Shown here: in pieces, positions 40,608-48,587 of the stretch
Layout: every line of letters starts with the position of its first letter
Position numbering within the stretch: the stretch's first letter is position 1
NCBI GenBank assembly: GCA_041662485.1
Contig: JBAZSJ010000015.1
Location: 1 to 64,000, forward strand
From: Rariglobus sp041662485
Lineage (GTDB): Bacteria; Verrucomicrobiota; Verrucomicrobiia; Opitutales; Opitutaceae
Length of the DNA stretch: 64,000 nucleotides
Direction of reading: 5' to 3'
Program-made: the position numbers and the translations under genes
The notes under the pieces: generated by a model
The model's input: the letters and a program-made list of their open reading frames with translations, nothing else
The model's database searches: none
Told to the model about the DNA's origin: nothing

Positions 40608-42353
40608 ATGCGCACCGCTCCCGGCAACGACCTCAACCTAGGGCACCTCGCGGGGCGGGACGCGACGCTCACCCTTTCTCGCACAGAGCGGGACAAGCAT
40701 CTCTACGTCTGCGGCGGCACCGGCACAGGAAAGAGCAAATTTTTAGAGAGCCTCATCCGGCAGGACATTCTCGCATGGCGGAAGAGCAAATGCGGAATGC
40801 TCGTTCTCGATCCTCACGGCTCACTTTACGACAGCCTCATGAACTGGATGGCGTGGCACAAGATCGACCGCCCCGTCATCCCCATCGACCTGCGGCAGGA
40901 CGATTGGGTCGTATCCTATAATTTATTACGCCAGCGCAAGGAGATAGATCCCGCCGTGCTCGTGGACAATCTGACGGACGCGATGGCATACGTCTGGGGC
41001 CAGGGAGGCACTGACCAGACCCCGCTTTTTGCCCGCTGGGTCGGCAACATCATCCGCCCGCTCTACGAGAAGAAACTGACACTGGTCGAATCCGAATACC
41101 TCACCGACCGCGTGGCGAAGCAGATGCGATACCTCCTCACCGACGACATGGCGGACAAGTCCGCCCAGCAGGACTGGCACTTTGCGAACACCCTCACGCC
41201 GCACCAGTTCGAGGCGCAGATAGGTAGCACGGTGAACCGCCTCCAGCGGTTCATCCGCAACCGAACGATGCGGTCAATGTTCGGGCTCGGAGGTGAATCC
41301 CTCGACCTCGGCAAGGCTCTTGAGGAGGGACACATCATCATCGTCTCCCTCGCCACCGAGAAGGCGAAGGTGTCCAAGGAGAACGCCGAGCTGTTCGCCA
41401 CACTCCTTCTCTCCGACCTCTGGACAGCCGCGCAGGAGCGAGGAAAGCGGGAGAACATCAAGCCGTTCTACGTCTATCTCGACGAGTTCCAGCGGTTCGT
41501 GACGCCGACCATCGCCGAGAACCTCGACGAGGCGCGCGGCTACGGGCTTCACCTCACCATGGCCCACCAGTTCCCGAACCAGCTCCTCGACCGGGGTGAG
41601 AACGGCAAGCGGGTCTATAATTCGATTATGGAAAACGCCTCGTCCAAGGTGGTGTTCAGGCTCACCCACGAGGAGAACCTGAAGGTCATGGCGCAATGGC
41701 TGTTCATGGGCGTCATTAATCCGGACGAGATCAAGCATCAGATGTATTCCACGAAAGTCATGGAATACCGCGAGGAGCTGAAGGAGACATATGGCGAGAG
41801 CAGATCGTCAGGAAAGAGCCACGGCACCCAGCGCGGCAGTGCCACGGGAGCAGGAGCCGGCGGCACGCAAAATTTTATGGGCGATGATGCAACCGTCGAT
41901 CCCAGCTCCATAAGCCAGTCTGAAAGCGGCTTCGCTTCCGATTCAGAGAGCGAAAGCGATTCGTGGTCGGAAAGTGTGGCTCGCTCCAGAAGCTACGTCC
42001 CGACCATTGTCCCCGTGCTCGGCAAGGAGCTGTCCCATGTCCAATTTCGCTCTCTTGAGGAACAGCTTTTCCGCTCGATGGCCGTCCTCTTCGATCAGAA
42101 ACAGAGACAGGGTGTCGCTCGACTGGTCGGCATGAGCGCGCCGGTGTCGATCCGGACTCCCGATGTTGCAAAGATGCCTGGCAGTGCCGACCGGACGAAA
42201 CGATACATCGCCGGTCGCTACGCCAAATTGCCGTTCGCTCTCCCTATTGCTGAAGCAACGAAACAGCTTGAGAACCGGGCAGCGACGCTTGGCGATACGT
42301 TAATTGAGGAGTCGGGAAACGAGCCGACCACAACCAAGCGTAAGATACGCTAG
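40608..42353 (+). CDS. VirD4/TraG-like (HerA superfamily) ATPase, copy 1
   Basis: 581 residues. Walker A CGGTGTGKSK (residues 35-44), a LVLDPHGSLYD loop, and Walker B FYVYLDEFQRF with Asp292-Glu293, then an arginine-finger-type segment EARGYGLHLTMAHQFPNQL. No N-terminal membrane helices, unlike classical VirD4. The C-terminus has a Ser/Gly/Glu-rich low-complexity region (about 400-450) and a basic end. The family includes conjugative coupling proteins and TraM-recognition ATPases. It presumably moves element DNA or remodels it. Related to but clearly distinct from the ATPase at 53407-54681. Confidence 0.87.
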   Translation: MRTAPGNDLNLGHLAGRDATLTLSRTERDKHLYVCGGTGTGKSKFLESLIRQDILAWRKSKCGMLVLDPHGSLYDSLMNWMAWHKIDRPVIPIDLRQDDWVVSYNLLRQRKEIDPAVLVDNLTDAMAYVWGQGGTDQTPLFARWVGNIIRPLYEKKLTLVESEYLTDRVAKQMRYLLTDDMADKSAQQDWHFANTLTPHQFEAQIGSTVNRLQRFIRNRTMRSMFGLGGESLDLGKALEEGHIIIVSLATEKAKVSKENAELFATLLLSDLWTAAQERGKRENIKPFYVYLDEFQRFVTPTIAENLDEARGYGLHLTMAHQFPNQLLDRGENGKRVYNSIMENASSKVVFRLTHEENLKVMAQWLFMGVINPDEIKHQMYSTKVMEYREELKETYGESRSSGKSHGTQRGSATGAGAGGTQNFMGDDATVDPSSISQSESGFASDSESESDSWSESVARSRSYVPTIVPVLGKELSHVQFRSLEEQLFRSMAVLFDQKQRQGVARLVGMSAPVSIRTPDVAKMPGSADRTKRYIAGRYAKLPFALPIAEATKQLENRAATLGDTLIEESGNEPTTTKRKIR

Positions 42354-42358
42354 CCTCA

Positions 42359-42562
42359 CTACGCCTTGGGAACGAGATGCTCCCACGGGCACCCGAGCGC
42401 GGATTGAATGCGAATCAACGTCGTTGATTTTGGGTTCAATTCTCCCGCCTCGATTTTCTGCACGATGCGCGGATGAACGTCGATAGTCTCTGCGAATCGC
42501 TCCTGGGTGATGCCGCATATGCGACGCTGCGCCTGTATGCTCGCGCCGAGACGGCGGAGCAT
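42359..42562 (-). CDS. XRE-family repressor
   Basis: 67 residues from ATG 42562, which is preceded by AAAGGTGA; a GTG at 42595 is possible but lies on a putative operator. Helix-turn-helix RICGITQERFAETIDVHPRIVQKIEAGELNP is a typical Cro/C1 fold. Two 15-bp sites CGCC-N7-GGCG lie just upstream, consistent with autoregulation. Convergent with the ATPase gene, with only 5 bp between stops. Likely controls element genes. Confidence 0.85.
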   Translation of the reverse strand: MLRRLGASIQAQRRICGITQERFAETIDVHPRIVQKIEAGELNPKSTTLIRIQSALGCPWEHLVPKA

Positions 42563-42594
42563 AGCGATATCACCTTTTCTACGAGGAGGCGGCA

Positions 42595-42644
42595 CGCCTC
42601 ATAATGGCGGGTTTATGACTTGACGAACACGCCTCATTTTGGCG
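42595..42644. promoter_or_regulatory. Two CGCC-N7-GGCG sites, candidate XRE operators
   Basis: CGCCTCATAATGGCG at 42595-42609 and CGCCTCATTTTGGCG at 42630-42644: direct repeats 35 bp apart, each with matching dyad arms, 33 and 68 bp upstream of the XRE start codon. Confidence 0.6.
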
Positions 42645-42815
42645 TCTTGTAAATCAGACGCCATGACTTCGAAAATCCCCGCATTCCTCCACTGTCTCGG
42701 CTCTGACACATACTCGAATGGCGCGAAGACCCCGGTGTTTGCCCGGCCTGACATTCCGCCCGCCCTTTAGGCGGCACGGCCTTCAACTCCCGCATTACCC
42801 GTCGCGCATCCAGAT

Positions 42816-43154
42816 ATGCCACTAGCCATCGCTCCACTGCTCGCCACGCTAACGCTGAGCCTGATGTGCGCCGCCGCTGACTTCGCCCTGAAGCGGGCGA
42901 GCCAGGGCGATCATCCGTTTCGATCCCCAGCGTTCATCCTCGGCGCTGCCCTCTACCTGGCATCGGCATACGGATGGATCTACGTCTTCCGTCACGTCAA
43001 GCTGGCGACCATCGGCGCGGTCTTCAGCATAGTCCTCACCCTGCTGCTCGCGGTCATCGGCGTTGTCGCGTTCCGCGAGTCGCTCTCGGCGAGGGAAATC
43101 ACCGGGCTCGCATGCGCAATCGCGGCACTGGCTCTGCTCAGCAAATTTTCGTGA
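42816..43154 (+). CDS. Small EamA/DMT-type membrane protein
   Basis: 112 residues with four hydrophobic helices. The pattern AADFALKRAS near the start and a closing FRESLSAREITGLACAIAALALL is typical of the EamA/SMR drug-metabolite fold in its half-size (four-TM) form, which works as a dimer. Followed after 11 bp by a SET-domain gene on the same strand. Substrate unknown. Confidence 0.72.
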   Translation: MPLAIAPLLATLTLSLMCAAADFALKRASQGDHPFRSPAFILGAALYLASAYGWIYVFRHVKLATIGAVFSIVLTLLLAVIGVVAFRESLSAREITGLACAIAALALLSKFS

Positions 43155-43165
43155 GGCGTCACCCC

Positions 43166-43651
43166 ATGCACCGCCAAAATATTTATGTCTCCGACTGTGA
43201 CCTTGGCCGAGGGCTGTTCGCTGCCCGCGACTACGATGAGGGGGAGTTCATCTTCCGGTTCACGGGGCCGGTGATAGACTTCGCACAGGTCGTCGCGAAG
43301 GGAGAGACGGAGGGCAACGCGCTCCAGATAGGCCCACGCTCATACTTAGATTTGGAGGCTCCCCATGTCTTCACCAACCACTCCTGCGAGCCAAATGCCG
43401 GCGTTCGCGATGACACGGACATGTATGCGCTGAGGAAAATACGGAAAGACGCTGAAATTCGCTTCGATTACTCCACCACCATGAGCGAGGGCCGGTGGAC
43501 GATGGCTTGTCTGTGCGGGACCGAATCCTGTCGCGGCGTCGTGGGCGACTTCCACGCCCTCCCTGATGAGGTGCAGAGGCGGTATATCGGACTGCGAACG
43601 GTTCAGCGGTTCATCTTGGGCGAAGTGGCGCAGACACAGGGAGCGAAGTAG
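43166..43651 (+). CDS. SET-domain methyltransferase-like protein
   Basis: 161 residues from ATG 43166. SET landmarks: GRGLFAARDYDEGEFIF near the start (SAM loop), FTNHSCEPNAGV (the NHS/NHSC pseudoknot motif), DAEIRFDYSTTM (ExxxDY) and a post-SET-like CLCGTESCRG. Compact single-domain SET proteins are found in bacteria, where targets are mostly unknown. It ends 7 bp before the first structured repeat. The close spacing to the DMT-like gene suggests one transcript. Confidence 0.85.
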   Translation: MHRQNIYVSDCDLGRGLFAARDYDEGEFIFRFTGPVIDFAQVVAKGETEGNALQIGPRSYLDLEAPHVFTNHSCEPNAGVRDDTDMYALRKIRKDAEIRFDYSTTMSEGRWTMACLCGTESCRGVVGDFHALPDEVQRRYIGLRTVQRFILGEVAQTQGAK

Positions 43652-44186
43652 CCCGAATGATAACCGGTTTCCCGCCCGCAGACCGTGGCTGCTTTCTCCG
43701 TCTGTTGCGCTTCGCTCCACTTCCGTCGGCAGCATCCACGGACTGCTCCTCCCTTCTTTTGGGAAAAGAACCAAAAGCCTCGCCGTCAGAGACGGCACAA
43801 AATGGGATTTTGCGCCGACTCTTCCGTGCTCGGACAGGTTGCGCCTCCGGCGCGAGGGAGTGAGCGGACGCTACGCGCCCATGAGCAGGAAACTCGTAGG
43901 CATGATTTTCTTTTAGTGCTAAAAGTATATTAGGAATGTTGCCATTCTGGGCGTTTAAGTTCACCTGACCAAGAAGCTCCAATAAGATACTTTCCGTCAC
44001 AAAGTCAGGCTCAACATACCATAGTGGATTGCGTCCTTGGCTCGGATATCCATCATTCCATCTTACTCCTAGGCGTCTGACCGGGTTTCCGTCGTAGTTG
44101 CCCCATATGGCGGAATTGTCTCCATCGTCATACAGGTCGATAACATTGTTCCATTTTTGTGGTCTAACTAGGTGTCCTTGTGGCAT
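43611..44186 (-). CDS. Unknown protein running into the structured repeat (probably truncated)
   Basis: The first 97 or so residues (MPQGHLVRPQKWNNVIDLYDD..., with RWNDGYPSQGRNPLWYV and ESILLELLGQVNLNAQ) are unique. The rest is translation of the repeat at 43659-43881 and should not be a natural domain. The start at 44186 lies 2 bp after the stop of the HEPN-like gene, so it belongs to that operon. It appears to have lost its own 3' end when the repeat became the cassette border. Confidence 0.5.
   Translation of the reverse strand: MPQGHLVRPQKWNNVIDLYDDGDNSAIWGNYDGNPVRRLGVRWNDGYPSQGRNPLWYVEPDFVTESILLELLGQVNLNAQNGNIPNILLALKENHAYEFPAHGRVASAHSLAPEAQPVRARKSRRKIPFCAVSDGEAFGSFPKRREEQSVDAADGSGAKRNRRRKQPRSAGGKPVIIRATSLPVSAPLRPR
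43659..43881. repeat. Structured direct repeat, copy 1 (left border of AT-rich cassette)
   Basis: Conserved 25-bp 5' block (43659-43683), a variable 58-bp centre and a conserved 140-bp 3' block (43742-43881). The 5' and 3' blocks are identical to those of copy 2. The 3' block holds consecutive hairpins: TTTTGG/CCAAAA, CCGTC/GACGG, CAAAAT/ATTTTG and GCGCC/GGCGC. The centre is closed by the stem CCGTGG/CCACGG. Confidence 0.85.
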
Positions 44187-44188
44187 AT

Positions 44189-44761
44189 TTATATTTCCTT
44201 TGGACCTTCCGATTGGCCCAAGCCTTCGCTCAGGGATTCTATCATTGCTTTAGTGTCAGTAAAGCGCTCAACCGCCAGTGCTAGACACACTGCATCAAGC
44301 CACTGAGAAATCAATGCGCTTGTTGCCCTCACAGAATCCGCAGAAAGCCTTTCGTAAGTAGATCGCTCCGTGAGGGCGTCGCCTGAAATTGTTTTTTCTA
44401 TTCCAGGATGAGCAATAATATCACGCAATCCCTTCCATAATTTAATATTAAGCCGGGCCAGCTTGGGGCTGGCACGCTTATGAATGTATTCTGCCTTTTC
44501 AGCCAGTGAATCCCGCCTGGTTACGGTATAGTTTTTTTCGAGATATATCTGATTAATTACTCCCTCGAAATGTGAAAATAAAATGAGAAGAGCCGCCCGT
44601 AATGAGCGATTCGAACCTCTTTTATCAGCATGCTCCAATTTAATAGCTTCCGCCAAGAAATACTGATGATCCTGCCAAGAGTCCGTTGCGAGGCAATACG
44701 CAGTGATCTCGACATTCCCATTTAATCCTATGGTGGCGGTAATTACCTTTCCCTTTTTCAT
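44189..44761 (-). CDS. HEPN-like protein (second of cassette)
   Basis: 190 residues, mainly helical. Contains SNRSLRAALLILFSHFEGVINQIYLEKN and the RX4H motif RDIIAH (in KLWKGLRDIIAHPGIEK), the hallmark of HEPN ribonuclease-type toxins such as the MAE_28990/RiboL-PSP group. Start codon overlaps the stop of the upstream one-TM gene by 4 bp, so they are translationally coupled. Likely the RNase effector or its regulated antitoxin pair; inferred from motif and context. Confidence 0.6.
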   Translation of the reverse strand: MKKGKVITATIGLNGNVEITAYCLATDSWQDHQYFLAEAIKLEHADKRGSNRSLRAALLILFSHFEGVINQIYLEKNYTVTRRDSLAEKAEYIHKRASPKLARLNIKLWKGLRDIIAHPGIEKTISGDALTERSTYERLSADSVRATSALISQWLDAVCLALAVERFTDTKAMIESLSEGLGQSEGPKEI

Positions 44762-45294
44762 TTTAGGTTTCTTTCAAACCAATCCAAAGGCCTTCGAGCT
44801 AGAGGCATTTTTCGATCATATATATCTCGGTATGCAACCTCGACTGTCAATGCGCCGAGCGCCACTCTGCAACTGTCCCGAAGAGCAACAAATTTGGGAT
44901 CATCGGCATTTCCGCTAAGTTGTATCACAGTCAACTCCTGACCTGCGGAGAGACAACGATCCTCAAAGACGCCAATGAATGTGTCCCATTCAATTCCCTT
45001 CGGCATCCATTCAATAATACTACCTTTCTTTTGCCCACCAGAGAGGACCGAGACGCTTTTAATAAGCATTGGGCCAACGCCATTATTTTGAATCTTCACG
45101 CTTAGCAGATTTTCATAATCCGCGAGGGAAATCCATCCGATAGGTTTTACCGTATTAAAGTTATGCTTTTTTTGAAGCTGAAGACCGCGAAAGGTAAGAT
45201 AGAAAGACAAAAGAGATGTGACGAGCGCAGCAAATGCAATCACGGCGTTGGCCTCACCCGGCCTGTCAATTATGGCCTGTATTAATTTCTCCAT
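44758..45294 (-). CDS. One-TM protein with C-terminal beta domain
   Basis: 178 residues from ATG 45294 (MEKLIQAIIDRPGEANAVIAF); an in-frame ATG at 45351 would overlap the upstream gene by 28 bp. A single helix (AVIAFAALVTSLLSFYLTF) anchors a cytosolic beta-rich part (GWISLADYENLLSVKIQNNGVGPMLIKSV, TVEVAYRDIYDRKMPL). Unknown family. Common pattern of membrane-tethered sensors in defence operons. Confidence 0.6.
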   Translation of the reverse strand: MEKLIQAIIDRPGEANAVIAFAALVTSLLSFYLTFRGLQLQKKHNFNTVKPIGWISLADYENLLSVKIQNNGVGPMLIKSVSVLSGGQKKGSIIEWMPKGIEWDTFIGVFEDRCLSAGQELTVIQLSGNADDPKFVALRDSCRVALGALTVEVAYRDIYDRKMPLARRPLDWFERNLK

Positions 45295-45323
45295 AAATTT
45301 ATCATTACTATATACTCCAATTT

Positions 45324-45740
45324 TTAATGAGATTCCTTTCTGGAATGCCACTCCAAGGCTCCAGACGGATATTTTTTCTCCATTTCTTCGAGATACTCCG
45401 ATAATTCACGAGATATGTCCTCAACACTTCCGTTTTGAAAAGTAAGCTTCTGCTCCAAAGCCGAAACTCGCGCGACCAAAGTGCAGTGCCAGCGCCAGCG
45501 AGCCGCAAAGCGAAAGCTACGATCTACTGTGATTACCGTCCCCGGAACGGATGCCAGAAATGCAACCACAAGAGAAGATGCTAGATTCGCTGCCGCCACA
45601 ATCGCGGCACCGAAACTAGCTAAAATGGATATTCCGATTAATATCTGTGATGTGATGGAATTTATTAGATCCCATTTTTTATCGAAGGCGATTCGGTTTC
45701 TTAGTCGCTGTTGGAGTTCACTCTTTCTATCGTCATTCAT
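45324..45740 (-). CDS. Two-TM SLATT-like membrane protein
   Basis: 138 residues. Layout fits SLATT/2TM effector domains: an N-terminal helix (RLRNRIAFDKKWDLINSI), two adjacent membrane helices (ITSQILIGISILASFGAAIVA and SSLVVAFLASVPGTVITVD), then a long C-terminal helix (ARWRWHCTLVARVSALEQKL). SLATT proteins are predicted pore formers in nucleotide-signal defence systems. No cyclase or SLOG gene is visible here. Lies upstream of the one-TM and HEPN-like genes in one minus-strand operon. Confidence 0.62.
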   Translation of the reverse strand: MNDDRKSELQQRLRNRIAFDKKWDLINSITSQILIGISILASFGAAIVAAANLASSLVVAFLASVPGTVITVDRSFRFAARWRWHCTLVARVSALEQKLTFQNGSVEDISRELSEYLEEMEKKYPSGALEWHSRKESH

Positions 45741-45791
45741 GGGATGAGTTGTTAATCAAGGACTGGATTAGATGCGACTATAGGGCGGATG

Positions 45792-46250
45792 CTACACCTC
45801 TTCATTTAATGCTGATTTTGCGAATTCAGGATCAAGCAGCGCCGCATCAAAAAATTGCTTGAATGCCTCGGAGAGGTTGTGCGTCCAATCGACAGCGTCG
45901 GCGGATACCAATAATTTCCGATATAATCGAGGTATCAATTCTTCATGATAATGAAAAGTCCCGTGGCGATGTAATTTCAGCGCTTCAACATTTGGCGAAA
46001 GGAGCAATGCGTCCACCTTTGGATTTGATAGCCCTAGCTTATGCCAGCCCTCAATTACTACATATAAATTCGCCTGCCACAGGCTCAGAAAAATTGCCGG
46101 TGGGTCAACCGTCATGAGGAATCCGAGATATTTCGGATTTTTTTCCGCGAGAGTGTGCCAATCACCGGAGCCAAGCTCGTGCAGAAAGCGAGACTGCATA
46201 TGCCGCATCATCAGATAATACCGGTATAAACTTATGACACCTTTTTTCAT
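45792..46250 (-). CDS. HEPN-like protein (first of cassette)
   Basis: 152 residues, helical. Contains FLSLWQANLYVVIEGWHKLGL and LKLHRHGTFHYHEELIP, in which RHGTFH matches RX4H, so a HEPN-type nuclease or HEPN-like domain is suspected. Similar in size but not obviously in sequence to the second HEPN-like protein in the same operon. Fifty bp upstream of the SLATT-like gene. Confidence 0.52.
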   Translation of the reverse strand: MKKGVISLYRYYLMMRHMQSRFLHELGSGDWHTLAEKNPKYLGFLMTVDPPAIFLSLWQANLYVVIEGWHKLGLSNPKVDALLLSPNVEALKLHRHGTFHYHEELIPRLYRKLLVSADAVDWTHNLSEAFKQFFDAALLDPEFAKSALNEEV

Positions 46251-46379
46251 TTTATAGACTGAATTGCGTCAGGTTAATATTTACCTTTACCCATATTCAC
46301 GCGACGCAACACGTGATAACAAAGACCCGTATTTAGCATGGTTCGGGGTTTACTAATTGCATTCATATGGGCACTAAAT

Positions 46380-46979
46380 TCAAACAACAGGCACTTCAAT
46401 ATCGACTGAAGGCCCAGAAAAACCTCGCACAAATAAATCCTCCAGGAATCGCGGCAGTATCTTGGAATGGAATCTATCATGGCAAGGCTTACAAAGCGCG
46501 ACCAACTCGAATAGAAATTCCTCCCCTACATTTTCGTAAGTAGTATGATGAACCTCTTCGGCTGTAGCGGTTCCGCAGCCTTCGCAAATATGTTTTGCCC
46601 TATTCAGAACTAATAGTCGCTTGATGCGCCACTCCGTTGATACTATATAAATGTCATAACATTTACGCCAATTCTCTTTGATTCGTGCGCGCTCAATCTC
46701 ACGAGCTTCCGTATATCGCTTGTGGTAGCTAACCCAGACATCCCTAGAGAACTCTTCGTCGAATTTTATAAGATCATTCACCTCCTTATTCGTCATGCCC
46801 TTTGCACTTACCCTCCCGCCAACTTTCTGGCCGCAGTCCTGGCACTGATTAAAAAGCCATGGCCTTCCATTTATATCTTCTCGACGACGAAGCCGCTTAT
46901 CAGAGTGTTTACATGCCGATGGATAGTTACAGGCTTCGCGAAGCGCGATTTCATCAATGGCTAAAGATGGGAATTTCAT
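46380..46979 (-). CDS. HNH nuclease with N-terminal zinc finger
   Basis: 199 residues. N-terminal zinc-binding part with CKHSDKRLR...CQDCG; a basic helical middle (ERARIKENWRKCYDIY); then an HNH fold: CEGCGTATAEEVHHTTYENV and CKPCHDRFH. Both the double His and the CxxC pairs of the beta-beta-alpha metal site are present. First gene of the AT-rich cassette and facing the promoter side next to repeat copy 2. DNA-cleaving effector or homing-type role possible; a defence role is inferred from neighbours. Confidence 0.78.
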   Translation of the reverse strand: MKFPSLAIDEIALREACNYPSACKHSDKRLRRREDINGRPWLFNQCQDCGQKVGGRVSAKGMTNKEVNDLIKFDEEFSRDVWVSYHKRYTEAREIERARIKENWRKCYDIYIVSTEWRIKRLLVLNRAKHICEGCGTATAEEVHHTTYENVGEEFLFELVALCKPCHDRFHSKILPRFLEDLFVRGFSGPSVDIEVPVV

Positions 46980-47568
46980 CTTCTCTGGATCGACGATTAT
47001 AGATGAACCGTAGCTAGTTTTGGTGTGCAGGTGAGTATAAGCTTTCTCCTAAATCGTGATTCTAGAATTTCTGAGCCGGGAGATCATCGGATCAAAAATG
47101 CGGGCGCGAATCTCGATTAGAAATAAAAGGCATGAGAACCAACGAAGGTCGAGCAGATTGCAAAATAATGGATAACCGGTTTCCCGCCCGCAGACAGCCC
47201 CCGTTCTGGCTTCCGCTTACTGCGCCCCGCTCCATTCCGGCGGCCAGCGGCGCGGAGCCGCCACAAGCCCGCCTGCATTCCCGCTGCGCTTCGTTTCACG
47301 AAAGCCAGAACGGGGGGCAGACTGCTCCTCCCTTCTTTTGGGAAAAGAACCAAAAGCCTCGCCGTCAGAGACGGCACAAAATGGGATTTTGCGCCGACTC
47401 TTCCGTGCTCGGACAGGTTGCGCCTCCGGCGCGAGGGAGTGAGCGGACGCTACGCGCCCACATCTAATTGATTCAGCTCACGCTCTGCTTGTGGCAGGGC
47501 GTTGACATCACAATACTGCGCCCATCAGGCTTCCGACGCATGCAGCGCGCGATACATGCGGTATAGTT
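46980..47568. other. Cassette promoter side and right border repeat
   Basis: From 46980 to 47170 AT-rich DNA that must hold the promoter of the minus-strand cassette; no box fixed. From 47171 to 47460 lies structured repeat copy 2. The remaining 108 bases lead into the replication-relaxation gene. No gene recognised; the 87-residue minus-strand frame over the repeat is not believed. Confidence 0.55.
47171..47460. repeat. Structured direct repeat, copy 2 (right border of AT-rich cassette)
   Basis: Same 25-bp 5' block (47171-47195) and identical 140-bp 3' block (47321-47460) as copy 1, same orientation. The 125-bp centre is closed by a different and longer stem, GCCCCCGTTCTGGCTT / AAGCCAGAACGGGGGGC. 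Inside the stem a stretch around 47213-47250 is alignable with the centre of copy 1 (GCGC..CGCTCCA.T.C). Confidence 0.85.
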
Positions 47569-48552
47569 ATGCACATGCGTCCAGATTCAAAAAAGACTGA
47601 TCCCGTCATTTTGCAGGAGCGCGACATGGCCTTGCTACGAGGACTCTTTGAGTGCCGCACCATGACGGCAGCACACGCGGCCGCGCTCTATTTCGACGGC
47701 AGCAAGGAAGCTGCCAAAAAGCGGCTCCAGAAGTTAAAGGCCGCCGGCATCGTCGGTGCGCGGCGAACGAGGGTCTTTGAGCCGGCTCTGCTAACCCTCA
47801 CGCCCAAGGGGACGTCCATCCTTCGTGAGCATGGGATTCTCACCGAATACCCGACACTGAGTGGAGCGGCCCTCGAAAAACGTGGACGTGTGAGTGACCT
47901 TACCATCCGTCACGAATTGGAAGTGATGAATGTGAAGGTAGCTTTCCATGTTACCTTAAAAAAGACGGAGAAATTCTCCATCGTCGAGTTTAGCACCTGG
48001 CCACGCCTGCATCAGTTCGAGGCAGTATCCGGCAAGCATGGTGCTGCGGATGTTATCGTGCGACCAGATGGCTTTATCCGCATCCACGAAAAAGAGCCGG
48101 ATGGCGGACTCTCGGAGCATGCATTTTATCTTGAAGTCGATATGTCAACTGAAGCTCAAGACGTTCTCGTCCCCCGCGCGTATTGCTATCTTAATTACTA
48201 CAAAGCCGGTGGCTTCGCCGTGAAAAACGGGGCTCCTCGCTCCGATTTTAAAGATTACCCCTTCCGCGTCCTCATGGTGTTCAAAACGGTTGAACGGAGG
48301 AATAACACAGCCGAGAGATTGCTCCAGGGCAATCCACCCATCCTGACACAGGTGTATCTTTCAACACTGGAGGAGGTGCGCGAAAACCCACTGGGCGCGA
48401 TTTGGATTCGTCCAATTGATTATAGAGAGGCAACAAAAGGAACCTCGCTTGCCCCTGAACGACAGCCAAGACAGGGCGAATACCGGCGTCAGACGGAGCG
48501 GGAACAATTGATTGCGACGGCGGCGAAGAAGCACGGACTTTTCATTGTCTGA
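47569..48552 (+). CDS. Replication-relaxation family protein
   Basis: 327 residues. N-terminal winged-helix region ERDMALLRGLFECRTMTAAHAAALYF, then KKRLQKLKAAGIVGARR, followed by a domain with LTIRHELEVMNVKV and a nuclease-like strand HAFYLEVDMSTEA. This is the arrangement of the Replic_Relax (plasmid replication-relaxation) family. Members occur on mobilisable plasmids and integrative elements and are thought to start replication or transfer. It stands convergent to the primase-like gene with a shared terminator. It is the best candidate for the element's DNA-processing initiator. Confidence 0.75.
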   Translation: MHMRPDSKKTDPVILQERDMALLRGLFECRTMTAAHAAALYFDGSKEAAKKRLQKLKAAGIVGARRTRVFEPALLTLTPKGTSILREHGILTEYPTLSGAALEKRGRVSDLTIRHELEVMNVKVAFHVTLKKTEKFSIVEFSTWPRLHQFEAVSGKHGAADVIVRPDGFIRIHEKEPDGGLSEHAFYLEVDMSTEAQDVLVPRAYCYLNYYKAGGFAVKNGAPRSDFKDYPFRVLMVFKTVERRNNTAERLLQGNPPILTQVYLSTLEEVRENPLGAIWIRPIDYREATKGTSLAPERQPRQGEYRRQTEREQLIATAAKKHGLFIV

Positions 48553-48561
48553 TGTCATGAA

Positions 48562-48583
48562 AAGCGACCCTTTCGGGTCGCTT
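48562..48583. terminator. Bidirectional terminator
   Basis: AAGCGACCC-tttc-GGGTCGCTT with A and T flanks, between the convergent stops at 48552 and 48588. Confidence 0.8.
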
Positions 48584-48587
48584 GGAT

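Noticed and set aside
43659..47460. Retron, integron attC or CRISPR-like interpretation of the structured repeats
   Set aside because: No reverse transcriptase, no integron integrase, no attC core GTTRRRY and no spacer array are present; only two copies exist.
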